Of a stretch of DNA of 64,000 nucleotides, positions 24,813 through 34,180 are shown piece after piece. The DNA lies in contig JAKVCD010000041.1 of assembly GCA_022446815.1 (NCBI GenBank), positions 1 through 64,000 on the forward strand. Direction: 5' to 3'. This stretch comes from Planctomycetota bacterium. GTDB taxonomy: Bacteria > Planctomycetota > UBA1135 > GCA-002686595. The notes beneath the pieces are model-generated. The model was not told where the DNA came from, did not search any database, and saw nothing but the letters and a program-made list of their open reading frames with translations. Each line of letters begins with the position of its first letter. Position 1 is the stretch's first letter. The position numbers and the translations under genes are program-made.

Positions 24813-26177
24813 GTGTCCTTTACAGAGAGAGAGATCCTCGAGACCATCCGAATGGTCGCGCTTGAGACCCTCGACATCAGGACGACGACCCTCGGGATCA
24901 ACCTGCTCGACTGCGCTGACCCTGACCTCGAGACCACCTGCGAGAAGGTCTATGCGAAGGTGGTTCAGCAGGGCGCAGAGCTCGTGAGTGTGGCTGACTC
25001 TATCTCCGCTGACTACGGGGTCCCTATCGTCAACAAGCGGATCGCCGTCACTCCGATCTCATGGCTGGTCGGTCCCTCTGGAGCGAGAGACCTCGTGCCC
25101 GTGGCGCGCGCTCTCGACCTCGCAGCGAAGGAGGTGGGGGTCGACTTCATCGGCGGCTTCTCTGCCTATGTACACAAGGGCTTCACTCGCGCAGATGATG
25201 CGCTCTTCTCTTCCATCCCTGGAGCGATGGCCGAGACCGAGCGAGTCTGCGCATCGGTCTCCTTGGGCAGCACCCGCGCCGGGATCAACATGGACGCGGT
25301 CGCGCGTTTCAGCGAGGTCATCCTCGAGACCGCCGACCGCACCGCCTCCACAGGCGGCCTCGGCTGCGCCAAGCTCGTCGCCTTCTGCAACGCGGTCGAG
25401 GACAACCCCTTCGTCGCTGGGGCGCATATCGGACCGGGCGAGGCTGAGACCGTCCTCAACGTTGGGGTCTCAGGGCCTGGCGTCGTGCGTTCGGCTCTCG
25501 AACGCCTCGGACCGGATGTTGACTTGCTCGCGGTGGCAGAGACGGTGAAGCGTACTGCCTTCAAGGTCACCCGTATGGGCGAGCTCGTCGGGCGAGAGGC
25601 GGCCCGCAGGCTGGGCACGACCTTCGGGATCGTCGATGTCTCCCTCGCGCCCACGCCTGAGATCGGCGACTCAGTCTCAGACATCCTCGAAGCGATCGGC
25701 GTCGATCGTACCGGCGCGCCTGGGACCATCGCGGTGCTCGCGCTCCTGACAGACGCGGTGAAGAAGGGGGGCGCGATGGCGAGCTCGGCGGTCGGGGGCT
25801 TGTCTGGCGCCTTCATCCCGGTCAGCGAAGATCAGGGCATGATCGAGGCCGTCGCTGACGGAGCGCTCTCCCTCGCCACCCTCACAGGGATGACGAGCGT
25901 GTGCTCAGTAGGCCTGGACATGGTCGCGGTCCCCGGTGACACCCCTGCGCACGTCTTGACCGGCATCATCGCTGATGAGATGGCGATCGGGATGGTGAAC
26001 CAAAAGACGACCGCAGCGCGCCTCATCCCTGTCCCCGGTAAGGGGCCTGGAGAGACCGTGGAGTGGGGGGGGCTGCTTGGAACCGCGATCGTGCAGGACC
26101 CGGGCTCCTTCGGCGCAGACGTGCTCCACCGGCGGGGTGGACGCATCCCTGCGCCGCTGCAGGGTTACAAGAACTGA
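24813..26177 (+). CDS. DUF711/UPF0210 family protein
   Basis: A 454-residue full-length UPF0210 protein. It begins with the usual helix ([17 protein letters not shown]), then [58 protein letters not shown], and ends [10 protein letters not shown], all family-typical. As I recall, the S. pneumoniae homologue has a fold grouped with pyruvate formate-lyase-like barrels, but no reaction is established. It starts at GTG 24813 with AGGAG eight bases upstream. No encapsulation helix is evident at either end, so any recruitment to the shell would need a partner such as the ACT protein. It is the last gene of the BMC operon. Confidence 0.9.
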   Translation: MSFTEREILETIRMVALETLDIRTTTLGINLLDCADPDLETTCEKVYAKVVQQGAELVSVADSISADYGVPIVNKRIAVTPISWLVGPSGARDLVPVARALDLAAKEVGVDFIGGFSAYVHKGFTRADDALFSSIPGAMAETERVCASVSLGSTRAGINMDAVARFSEVILETADRTASTGGLGCAKLVAFCNAVEDNPFVAGAHIGPGEAETVLNVGVSGPGVVRSALERLGPDVDLLAVAETVKRTAFKVTRMGELVGREAARRLGTTFGIVDVSLAPTPEIGDSVSDILEAIGVDRTGAPGTIAVLALLTDAVKKGGAMASSAVGGLSGAFIPVSEDQGMIEAVADGALSLATLTGMTSVCSVGLDMVAVPGDTPAHVLTGIIADEMAIGMVNQKTTAARLIPVPGKGPGETVEWGGLLGTAIVQDPGSFGADVLHRRGGRIPAPLQGYKN

Positions 26178-26257
26178 GCGCAGTCCCAGGAAGCAGGCCT
26201 CGCACTGCTGTGGGTGAGGGCTAGGGAAGAAACTCCCGCTAGGAGCACAGGAAACTC

Positions 26258-26271
26258 AAGGGGCCCCCCTT
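26258..26271 (+). terminator. Weak hairpin after the BMC operon
   Basis: AAGGG and CCCTT can pair around a GCCC loop, about 80 bp after the DUF711 stop and 30 bp before the response-regulator gene. There is no T-tract, so termination is doubtful; it may instead belong to the leader of the next gene. Confidence 0.25.
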
Positions 26272-26301
26272 CATGAGGCGAAAAGGGAGCAGGTGATCCC
26301 G

Positions 26302-27783
26302 ATGAAGACTCAAGCTAGCGACCCCTGCCGCACCTGGAGCGTGCTCATTGTCGAGGATGATGAGCACTTGGCGAGCCTGTTGGCTGCAACGCTCTCCTCC
26401 TCTTTCGAGGTGAGAGTAGTCACCTCTGCAGAGCAGGCCCTGTCCGCCTTCGAAGGTGGCGGAGAGTTCGACCTCGTCCTCTCGGACCACAGCCTCCCTG
26501 GGATGAGCGGGCTCGACCTGCTCGGAGATGTGCGTGCCCGCAGGCCTGCGACGCGCCGCTTGATGCTGACTGGGGAGACCTCGCGCAGCGTGCACGAGCG
26601 CGCGACGAACGAGTGCGCCGTCCATCGCTTCCTCACGAAGCCTTGTGACCCCAGCGCTGTCCTCTTCGCATGCGAGGAGAGCATCGCTGAGCTTGAAGCG
26701 GAGCGCCGAGAGCAGGCGGAGGTGCACGAGCTGAGCTTCGCTCGCTCAGCGCTTCAGGATCTGAACGTCCTCCTCGAGGAGCGTCTTGATGAGAGTGAGG
26801 GCTCCTTGGCCGGACTGCAGAAGCACGCGCTCGAGCTCTCATGCGCGGAGGACGCTGCCGAGATCGTGAGCCTCACGGAGCGCGCGTTGCGCGGACTCCT
26901 TGGAGGCCGCGGAGTCAGGGTGCTCTTGGACCCCAACGCTCCGATAGAAGAAGAGAGCCCATGGTGTGTCACGCTCATGGGATCTGAGGGGGGCGTGTAC
27001 GGGAAGGTCTGCGTCACCCCCTCAAACGCTCAAGACTCCCTAGATCTCGCAGCGCAAGCTCACCTTGAGGCGGTCGCCTCGACGGCCTCAGTGGCCTTAG
27101 ACAATCAGGCGCGGCGGACAGAGCGTGATCGCGCACAGCAGTCTGCGATCCTCGCCCTCGCGCGGCTCGCTGAGAAGCGTGACGACGACACCGGCCGTCA
27201 CCTCGAGCGCGTCAGCCAGTACTCGCGCATCATCGCAGAGGGGCTGCGGATGAGGGGCCTTCACCTCGACCTCATCACAGACAGCTGGACCGAGGACCTC
27301 GTCCGCTCTGCGCCGCTGCACGATGTCGGGAAGGTCGGCATCCCCGACTCGATCTTGAAGAAGCCTGGACCGCTCACGACGGCTGAGCGCGAGGTGATGA
27401 AGACTCACACCACCATTGGCGCAGCGACCCTGGAGGCAGCACGCGCCGAGGGTGACGCCGGGGGCTTCTTGGAGATGGGGCGGGACATCGCGCTCTGCCA
27501 CCATGAGCGCTGGGACGGCGAGGGATACCCGAGAGGGCTGAGCGGTGATGAGATCCCGCTCTCGGCTCGCATCTTGAGCCTCGCGGACGTATACGACGCG
27601 CTGACTACGAGCCGGCCATACAAGGAAGCGTGGCCACATCAGCGCGCGATGGAGTGGATCGCCGAGCGCGGCGGAACGCAGTTCGACCCGGAGGTGATCG
27701 CGGTCTTCCTCTCCCGGGCGGCACTCTTCAACTCAGAGCGCGAGCGCTTAGCCGACAGCGAAGCCCACATCGAGCTCAGCTGA
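26302..27783 (+). CDS. Response regulator with HD-GYP output domain
   Basis: A 493-residue protein. A receiver domain (about residues 12-130) has the acidic pocket (VEDDE) and phospho-acceptor Asp62 (VLSDHSLPGMSG). A coiled-coil and GAF-like region follows (about 140-270), then a C-terminal HD-GYP domain with PLHDVGKVGIPD and HHERWDGEGYPRGL. HD-GYP domains hydrolyse cyclic di-GMP. I chose ATG 26302, eight bases after AGG; GTG 26293 would add three residues. It follows the BMC operon by 124 bp in the same direction. A direct role in BMC control is not shown, since it has no DNA-binding domain. Confidence 0.9.
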   Translation: MKTQASDPCRTWSVLIVEDDEHLASLLAATLSSSFEVRVVTSAEQALSAFEGGGEFDLVLSDHSLPGMSGLDLLGDVRARRPATRRLMLTGETSRSVHERATNECAVHRFLTKPCDPSAVLFACEESIAELEAERREQAEVHELSFARSALQDLNVLLEERLDESEGSLAGLQKHALELSCAEDAAEIVSLTERALRGLLGGRGVRVLLDPNAPIEEESPWCVTLMGSEGGVYGKVCVTPSNAQDSLDLAAQAHLEAVASTASVALDNQARRTERDRAQQSAILALARLAEKRDDDTGRHLERVSQYSRIIAEGLRMRGLHLDLITDSWTEDLVRSAPLHDVGKVGIPDSILKKPGPLTTAEREVMKTHTTIGAATLEAARAEGDAGGFLEMGRDIALCHHERWDGEGYPRGLSGDEIPLSARILSLADVYDALTTSRPYKEAWPHQRAMEWIAERGGTQFDPEVIAVFLSRAALFNSERERLADSEAHIELS

Positions 27784-27869
27784 GGGAACGCGCACCTGCT
27801 GGAGGTTGTCACCGCGCCCTCGTGAGCGGATGATCCCTAGCTGGCGCCGCCGCGCGCGCGCCTGCTGGG

Positions 27870-29075
27870 ATGAGCGATTGGAAGCGAACGTACTGGGCGG
27901 TCTGGACCGCGAACTTCATCACCGCGACGGGGATGATGAGCTTCTTGCCGTTCTTTCCGCGGCACATCGAGAGCCTCGGCCTGAGTGATCGCGCCGAGAT
28001 CGAGCTCTGGACAGGGCTGGTCTTCGGGGCAGCGCCACTCGCAGCCGCCGTCATGACGCCTGTCTGGGGTGCGCTCGGCGATCGCATCGGACGCAAGGCG
28101 ATGATCGCGCGCGCGATGCTAGCGATCACGATCTTTGTCGGTGGCATGTCGTACGTGACGACGCCGCTAGGGCTCTTCCTCATGCGCTTGGGGCAGGGGA
28201 TCTTCAGCGGCTTCGTCGCTCCTAGCATCACTCTGGTCTCGGTCTCAGCCCCTGCGGACCGGCAAGGCCGGGTGACCGGCTCCTTGCAGACTGCGATCGC
28301 GCTCGGCGCGGTCGTGGGTCCGCTCCTCGGGGGCGTGCTAACGCCCGAGCTGGGTGTAGAGGTGGTCTTCCGTACGGTCGCCTTGATGGCGCTCTTCGGA
28401 GCAGCGCTGATCCTCGTGATGGCGAAGGAGGACGCTGGCACGCGACGACAGACCACGCCGGCTGAGCGGGGTCCACGCGCGCTCTTAGGCGCTGCCATCA
28501 AGGACCTCCGAGAGGCGCTGGCGATCCCCGAGCTGCGTGGAGTCGTCGTCTTTCTCTTCTGGCTGCAGTTTGGGATTGGCATCACGAACCCCCTGATGGA
28601 GCTCTTCGTTGGCGACGTCTCAGGTGGAGACAGCGCAGCCGTAGCGCGCACAACCGGCGCTCTCTTCAGCGCGATGGCGGCTGTGAACTTGGTCGCGATG
28701 CCCTGGTGGGGCAGCCATGGAGACACGGTCGGTCACGCTCGCGCGCTCAAACGCTGCGCGTGGATCGCCTCCCTCGCGCTGGCGCTCCACTCTGTCGTAG
28801 GAGCGATCGCGCTCCTCTTTGTCTCGAGGGTCTTGCTAGGTGTGGGGATGGCGGGGGCCTCCCCGTGTGCCTACGGTCTCGCAGCAGCAGAGCTCCCGCT
28901 CGATCGAAGGGGCGGTGGCATGGGCTTGGTCTTCAGCGCCCGCACCCTCGCCATCTCTCTCTCTGCGTTCTGTGGGGGTTTGCTCAGCCAGTGGGTGGGC
29001 ATCCGCGGCCTCTTCCTCGCTGGAGCTGTGCTGGTCCTAGTGACCCTCCGCGGCCTCCCGCGATCGCGCGCCTGA
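27870..29075 (+). CDS. MFS transporter
   Basis: A 401-residue protein with about twelve hydrophobic segments in two halves. The MFS loop 2-3 motif is visible as GALGDRIGRKAMI, and a motif-C-like stretch (ALGAVVGPLLGG) sits in helix 5, which is typical of drug:H+ antiporter-type efflux pumps. The substrate is not readable. It stands alone between an HD-GYP regulator and a convergent gene, with only 3 bp between the two 3' ends. Confidence 0.88.
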   Translation: MSDWKRTYWAVWTANFITATGMMSFLPFFPRHIESLGLSDRAEIELWTGLVFGAAPLAAAVMTPVWGALGDRIGRKAMIARAMLAITIFVGGMSYVTTPLGLFLMRLGQGIFSGFVAPSITLVSVSAPADRQGRVTGSLQTAIALGAVVGPLLGGVLTPELGVEVVFRTVALMALFGAALILVMAKEDAGTRRQTTPAERGPRALLGAAIKDLREALAIPELRGVVVFLFWLQFGIGITNPLMELFVGDVSGGDSAAVARTTGALFSAMAAVNLVAMPWWGSHGDTVGHARALKRCAWIASLALALHSVVGAIALLFVSRVLLGVGMAGASPCAYGLAAAELPLDRRGGGMGLVFSARTLAISLSAFCGGLLSQWVGIRGLFLAGAVLVLVTLRGLPRSRA

Positions 29076-29078
29076 GCG

Positions 29079-30101
29079 CTACTCGGGGAAGACCCAGACC
29101 GCGCGTAAGGCCTCGACGACCTCGTGCTTCAGCACCTCAGGGCTGAGCATGCTCGGCTTGAGGAGCTCGTTGTGTTCATCGAAAGAGGGTTGGCCCGCCT
29201 CTCCGCACCAGAGCTCTGGCGCGGGGTTGGTGGAGTCATGTGTGTGCCACTCCACTTCGCTGCCCGCAGCGCGCTCGAGCTCTTGGAGTTTCGCGCAGAG
29301 GGCGCGAAGGTCTGGGCGCTCTAGCTGCTCACGGGTCACCATGTCGAACCAGGAGGTCGTGTTGATGATGAAGCGACATCGCGTGCCCTCAGCGCTCTGC
29401 GAAAGGAGCAGCACGCGGTCAGCCTCAGTCTCGTGGTAGAGCGCGTGTCTGCCGGGCGTGAACCTAGACTCTTCTTTGCCAGTCCAGACCGTGAGGTCAA
29501 AGTGGACGAGGTCGTCCCGCGCAGCGGATTTAAGGGACTCGACGTCGGCCCTCATGCGATCGAGGGCGGGGCCGTAGATCTCCTCATGCTCGGTGTAGCC
29601 ACCCTCTAGCCAGCTGGGCAGGCGCTCGAGGAGATCGACGATGACGAGCTGCCGCTGTGTGGCCTCGTCGGGGCACTCGGCCAGTCGGGCAGCGATCGGG
29701 GAGGTCTCGGCCTCTCTCCATCGGCTGACTAAGTGGTCAATGCAGAAGGCCTGCTCGCTCGGGACCTGAAAGAAATCACCGGCGGCGGCGGCCTGGAGGA
29801 GTTCGGTCTCTCGACGCAGGGCTAGCGCAGGGTGGAGCACCGCAAAGGTAGCGCAGAGCCCATCCGTATCGGAGTGATTGTTGACGACCGCGACGCAGCC
29901 CTCCGCTCGGCGCGCGCGCTCCCCCTCATCTAGACGAGCGAAGAGCAGCGCGCTGCCAGTGGAGAGGTCGTGACGGAGATCCTCGGGGGTCTCATGCCCC
30001 GGCCAGTGCGAGAGGTTCAGCCCGGGCGCTCCGAAGTAGCCGTCGACCGAGAGGACCGGCTCTGTGCCAGGCTCCTCTTGGAAGCGGTAGGGGAGGTTCA
30101 T
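29079..30101 (-). CDS. DUF6687-like protein with a DHH-type motif
   Basis: A 340-residue cytoplasmic protein. The segments LNLSHWPGHETPEDLRHDLS and VVNNHSDTDGLCATFAVLHP match what I recall as DUF6687. HSDTDG resembles the metal-binding HxDxDG motif of DHH-superfamily phosphoesterases, so a nuclease or phosphatase role is possible but unproven. The rest contains no further motif I recognise. Its ATG overlaps the stop of the upstream TPR gene (ATGA), making it the third gene of a minus-strand operon with the two TPR proteins. Confidence 0.6.
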   Translation of the reverse strand: MNLPYRFQEEPGTEPVLSVDGYFGAPGLNLSHWPGHETPEDLRHDLSTGSALLFARLDEGERARRAEGCVAVVNNHSDTDGLCATFAVLHPALALRRETELLQAAAAGDFFQVPSEQAFCIDHLVSRWREAETSPIAARLAECPDEATQRQLVIVDLLERLPSWLEGGYTEHEEIYGPALDRMRADVESLKSAARDDLVHFDLTVWTGKEESRFTPGRHALYHETEADRVLLLSQSAEGTRCRFIINTTSWFDMVTREQLERPDLRALCAKLQELERAAGSEVEWHTHDSTNPAPELWCGEAGQPSFDEHNELLKPSMLSPEVLKHEVVEALRAVWVFPE

Positions 30102-31723
30102 CCTTCCTCGCCCTCTGTCTTCTCGCTCTCCTTCTTCTTGCGCTCAATCCGCTTCAGCAGGCGGGCTTTGTTGTTTGCCGCATCCCGCTTGGCGGTCTCC
30201 GCGAGGGTCTGCTCGAACTCGCTGAGGGCCTCAGGATCTTTGAGCAGCTCTGTAGCTTGGGCGAGGGATCGCTCGTAGAGCGAGATGGCGAGGTCCGACT
30301 CACGATCGAGGTAGTAATGCAGGATCACAGCTCGGTCATTGAGGAGGTGGGGCTTTGTGTCGTCGAGCTTAAAGGCCTCTTCATAGGCCTCGTTGGCGCG
30401 CTCGAAGAGGGGCATCGCGCGCTCTCGGGCCTCCTTCGTAGCGAGCGGGTTGGGGAAGTCGATCCGGCCGACGAGAGACTCTCCAGCGTCTCGGCAGAAG
30501 AGCCCGAGGTTGTCCCAGTACTCCCAGTTCTTCGGTGCAGAAGCGACGCGGACCTCGCAGACGTACACCGCGTCGAAGAGCCGTCGCTCATCTGAGAGAC
30601 GCTTGAGCGCGCCGCTCAAGACGAAGGAGTTGTGCGCGAAGTTGGCCTGCACCTGCGCTGCGAGCACCTCCATCCCGTAGCCGCTCAGCTCACGCAGCGC
30701 GGCGAGGAAGCCGTCGAGGTCAGATTGATGGAAGCGCGCCTCAGCGCGATACCACCAGCTGTTGGTGTAGGCAGGGTAGAGCGCCAAGACGCGCCCAAAG
30801 GTCTCGTCACAGTCGGCGTACTCTTTCTCCTGGAACTGCGCGTAGCCCAACCACCACAGGGGGGTGGCTTGCGCAGCGTCACGGTCACCGTAGCGCGCCT
30901 CGAAGCCAGCGCAGCCCTCTTTGAGAGCATTGACTAAGAGTGCGTTCCCGATGGACTGTGAGATCTGGGCGAAGTTGAGAGCGGTCGGATCCCATGAGAC
31001 GGCGACGGCGTACTCGGAAGCTGCCTCTTCAGGGGTCTCCTTCCACACCGCGAGGTCGCCGAGCTTCGAGGCGGCCTTCGCCGCCATCGTAGAGTGTCCA
31101 CCGACCTTCGCGTCGACGGCGCTGAGGGCGCCGCGGAAGGCTGCCCCCGCTGCAGCGTGATGGGCGTCAGCCTCGGCCGCCTTAGACTCGTCTTCGCGGA
31201 CAGCGATGTACTGCGAGAAGCAGACCTCCCCTAGGAGGTGATGTGCGCGGGGGTTGGCGCTGTTTCGAGAGGCGGCCTCCTCACCAGCGCTGCGGGCAGC
31301 GTCTAGCTGTTGAGTGTTCCAGAGCGCCTCTGTGAGGGGGGTGTAGGCGTCCGCGTAGCGCGCAGGGTCTGAAGAGACGACGCTTGAGAGGACAGACGCG
31401 GCGTCACGAAACTGGAAGTCGACGAGGCCACCGTCTCCCGCCGCGATCGCGTCGAGCGCTTGGCGATGGAACGCGATGCCGCGCAGGTACTCAGAGTCGC
31501 TCGAGGAGTGCTCTCCGCTGTCGGCGGCCTCGAGGGCCTCTGTGACGCCTCCGGCTCCAGCGCGCGCACGGAGCGTCCAGAAGCTCTGCTCCTTGGAGGC
31601 ATCGAGGGACTCAAGGATGCTGAGGGCCTCGTAATCTCGACCAGCGCGAATCAGCTCGAGCGCGCGGTCGATGTCTTGCGCTGTTGCGGGGAGGACGAGG
31701 AGTAGAGAGGGGAGGAGGTTCAT
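30098..31723 (-). CDS. Exported TPR protein, paralogue of its upstream neighbour
   Basis: A protein of about 541 residues with an N-terminal signal peptide (MNLLPSLLLVLPATAQ) and then tetratricopeptide-like helical repeats over most of its length, ending in a highly charged Lys/Glu tail. It probably acts as a periplasmic scaffold; no enzyme motif is seen. I chose ATG 31723 because the longer reading to 31861 adds a basic segment inside the neighbouring gene and hides the signal peptide. A segment near residues 440-475 (LLNDRAVILHYYLDRESDLA) parallels VVNDTGLILTYYLQRDLNRA in the neighbour, pointing to an old tandem duplication. Confidence 0.72.
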   Translation of the reverse strand: MNLLPSLLLVLPATAQDIDRALELIRAGRDYEALSILESLDASKEQSFWTLRARAGAGGVTEALEAADSGEHSSSDSEYLRGIAFHRQALDAIAAGDGGLVDFQFRDAASVLSSVVSSDPARYADAYTPLTEALWNTQQLDAARSAGEEAASRNSANPRAHHLLGEVCFSQYIAVREDESKAAEADAHHAAAGAAFRGALSAVDAKVGGHSTMAAKAASKLGDLAVWKETPEEAASEYAVAVSWDPTALNFAQISQSIGNALLVNALKEGCAGFEARYGDRDAAQATPLWWLGYAQFQEKEYADCDETFGRVLALYPAYTNSWWYRAEARFHQSDLDGFLAALRELSGYGMEVLAAQVQANFAHNSFVLSGALKRLSDERRLFDAVYVCEVRVASAPKNWEYWDNLGLFCRDAGESLVGRIDFPNPLATKEARERAMPLFERANEAYEEAFKLDDTKPHLLNDRAVILHYYLDRESDLAISLYERSLAQATELLKDPEALSEFEQTLAETAKRDAANNKARLLKRIERKKKESEKTEGEEG

Positions 31724-31727
31724 GTTT

Positions 31728-33917
31728 TCAGTCTTCTTCAGTCTCACGAGTCTCCGCCGGCGCGTCTTCGCTCGGCGGGTTGGTCTCTTCGGCGGCGGCG
31801 GCGCGTGCTGCCTCAATACGAGCGACGATCTCTTCCTTCGCGCGCAGAGAGCTCGCGTCATCCTTGCCCCAGCTGTACAGGAGCTTCACGTCCTCCGCGG
31901 AGATCGCGCCAGCCTCGAGGAGGTCACAGGTGGGGAGGAGGACTTGCTCAATGAGCTCGCGCCCGACGGGGTCAAAGTCTACGCACTGCTTGAACCACTC
32001 ACGCGCAGCACCAGAGGCACCGCGCATCGTGAGTTCGAGGTAGCCTAAGTTCTGGTAGGCGTCGCCGACCGCCGTGATGACGTCGGGGTCTTCCTCAGCT
32101 TGGCCTGCGGAGATCTCCTCTAAGCGCGCGCGGCCCGCCTTGATGGCGTCGAGGTGATAGTTGGCGGCCCGGTTGAGGTCGCGCTGCAGGTAGTAGGTGA
32201 GGATCAGGCCCGTGTCGTTCACGACGCGCGCGTCTTTCGGCTGCAACATCGCCGCGATGGTGTATGCATCGGCGCTGGCATTCATGTGTCCACGCGCGAG
32301 GGCGTAGAGCGCGCTCGCACGCTCTGCGAGCGCGGGGTCATCGTTAGCTTCCATCGATGCCTGCAGGACGCGCTGCGCCTCTTGCTCAAGGGCGACGCCG
32401 GCGTCGCGGTTAAGGAAGCCCGCGTCGTTTGCTCTGCGCCCGTCTCCTGGGGCGTAGCTGTGGAGGAAGCTTGCGAGGGTCGCTGCCTCTAAGAGTGAGG
32501 CGCGGCGCTCCTCCGCAGGGAGGCTGTCGTCCTCTTGGCGCTTGAAGTAGTGGCCCACCACGTAGTCGAGGTAGACGAGGCCAGAGGCCATACGCCCCTC
32601 GATGCTCCATGCCAGGCCGCCCTCGAAGACCTGCTCCATGGAGAGGAAGGCGCGCTGTGCCTCTCTGATATCGCCTGCCTTGAACATGGCGAGCCCGACG
32701 CCAGCGCGGCACATCACCTCATATCCTAGGCAGCTGTCTTGGTAGGAGGCTTGGAGGGCCCGGCAGGTACGAAAGGAGCCCTCTGCTGTGGCGAAGGCAG
32801 CGCGGGTGTCTTGCCCGGCGTCGACCCCAGTGAGCGCGAGCTCGAAGGTGTCGATCCCGTAGTACCAGTGTCCAAGGGCAGAGTCAGGGTGCTCTTTCAG
32901 GAAGTGGGCGTAGGCGCTGATGACCTCTTCAAAGCCGCCGATCGCGCGGGAAAGCCTGGCGTGATTCGAGTGCAGCGAGTCCTCTGCGGGGAGCAATGAG
33001 AGGGCGTTGCGGAGTATGTCTCGAGCCTCGGGAGCCTTGCCCTCCCACTCAAGCAGCGTGGCGAGCTGTATCCACGCGGCAGGCTCTTCGGGTCTGGTAC
33101 CGATGCACTTTTCCAGCGCGGCCCTGGTCTCTGCCGCCGCAGCGGTTGCGACCTCAGCCTCTTGGGCGTCGCGCGCCGCACGATAGAGGTCAAAGGCAGC
33201 CTCCGCGTGCACTTGCGAAGGAAGCACGCTGAGCGCCTCATGCTTGAGCACGCCAGCTTCAACAGCCCTTACGGCCTCGCGCGCGAGGAGCACGGCGTCG
33301 TCGATGCGGCGACGTTCGAAGCCATCATAGTAGAGGAGGCGCGAGGCTCGGCTCGCGCCGATCCATGCGTCGGGGCGCGCGCCGCTCTTCGCTGCGGCTA
33401 GGAACTCGTTCAGCGCGTCTTCAAAGAGGAAGGGGTCTCCGTCCTCTTGGCCTATAGCGAGCGCGCATGCGCCGCGGAGCGCGCGCGCGTCAGCGTCGGT
33501 CGGGGCGAGCGCGACGACCTCGTCGAGGACAGCGATGGACTCGCGTACATCTCCGCGTGCGTAGCTCGCTTTGGCCTCTTCGAAAGCTCTGGCTGCGAGC
33601 AGGAGCGCGGCGCGACGCCGCGCGTCTTGGACGACCTCCTGAGTCGGAGCCAGCCTCAAGAGCTCGTCCGCGCGGGCGAGCGCGAGCTTTAGCTCGCCGC
33701 CGTCGGCGAGGCTGTTGATCTGGATCAGCTCCTCTCGGACGAGGGCTCGCTCCAAGAGCGCGTGGGCCTCGCGCAAATCCCCGTGGTCCAGCGCTGCTCG
33801 AGCTCGTGCGAGCTCACCATCGCCGAGGGATGTCGCAGAGCTCGGCCCAGACGAAGGGGCAGCGCAGGCGGCGGCGAAGAGGAGTGAGAGGTAGAGGGGT
33901 CTGGAGAGGCGGTGCAT
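31728..33917 (-). CDS. TPR lipoprotein
   Basis: A 729-residue protein with a lipoprotein-like signal (LFAAACAAPSS, Cys18) and an almost entirely alpha-helical, Ala/Glu/Leu-rich body with many TPR-like pairs. Examples are ESIAVLDEVVALAPTDADAR and EEPAAWIQLATLLEWEGK. The C-terminus is acidic and Pro/Thr-rich. It is the first gene of the operon, four bases before its paralogue. No catalytic motif is apparent; a scaffold on the periplasmic side of a membrane is the likely role. Confidence 0.75.
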   Translation of the reverse strand: MHRLSRPLYLSLLFAAACAAPSSGPSSATSLGDGELARARAALDHGDLREAHALLERALVREELIQINSLADGGELKLALARADELLRLAPTQEVVQDARRRAALLLAARAFEEAKASYARGDVRESIAVLDEVVALAPTDADARALRGACALAIGQEDGDPFLFEDALNEFLAAAKSGARPDAWIGASRASRLLYYDGFERRRIDDAVLLAREAVRAVEAGVLKHEALSVLPSQVHAEAAFDLYRAARDAQEAEVATAAAAETRAALEKCIGTRPEEPAAWIQLATLLEWEGKAPEARDILRNALSLLPAEDSLHSNHARLSRAIGGFEEVISAYAHFLKEHPDSALGHWYYGIDTFELALTGVDAGQDTRAAFATAEGSFRTCRALQASYQDSCLGYEVMCRAGVGLAMFKAGDIREAQRAFLSMEQVFEGGLAWSIEGRMASGLVYLDYVVGHYFKRQEDDSLPAEERRASLLEAATLASFLHSYAPGDGRRANDAGFLNRDAGVALEQEAQRVLQASMEANDDPALAERASALYALARGHMNASADAYTIAAMLQPKDARVVNDTGLILTYYLQRDLNRAANYHLDAIKAGRARLEEISAGQAEEDPDVITAVGDAYQNLGYLELTMRGASGAAREWFKQCVDFDPVGRELIEQVLLPTCDLLEAGAISAEDVKLLYSWGKDDASSLRAKEEIVARIEAARAAAAEETNPPSEDAPAETRETEED

Positions 33918-34180
33918 GGAATCGGGAGCGGGGCGCTCCGATTTTTCCCGGTCAGTGGAATAGGAAAGACGAGCATTCTACCCGCCGAAGGAGGTGGGCA
34001 GCGCCTGTTCCACGGAGGCCCTGGAGATGGTTAGCGGCCTATTGGCAGAGAGTCACCAGTGAGCCCTCCTGGGACTCCTAGGGGATTTCTTGCATGCTTC
34101 GCCTTCCACCGGCCCATTCCATGGGGAAGATTGGACTCTCTCAGGCGTCTGGTACGGCTGAGCACCCCCTTCAGCGCCCT
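33918..34180. promoter_or_regulatory. Divergent intergenic region with a start-proximal hairpin
   Basis: This holds the promoters of the TPR operon (minus) and the Ig-like lipoprotein gene (plus). At 33925-33939, GGAGCG and CGCTCC form a 6-bp stem with a GGG loop, followed on the plus strand by GATTTTT. On the minus strand this hairpin lies eight bases before the TPR start codon; on the plus strand it resembles a terminator that would stop antisense transcripts. For the plus-strand gene, TTGGAC (34131-34136) with a poor -10, TACGGC (34153-34158), is the best candidate I see. Confidence 0.35.
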
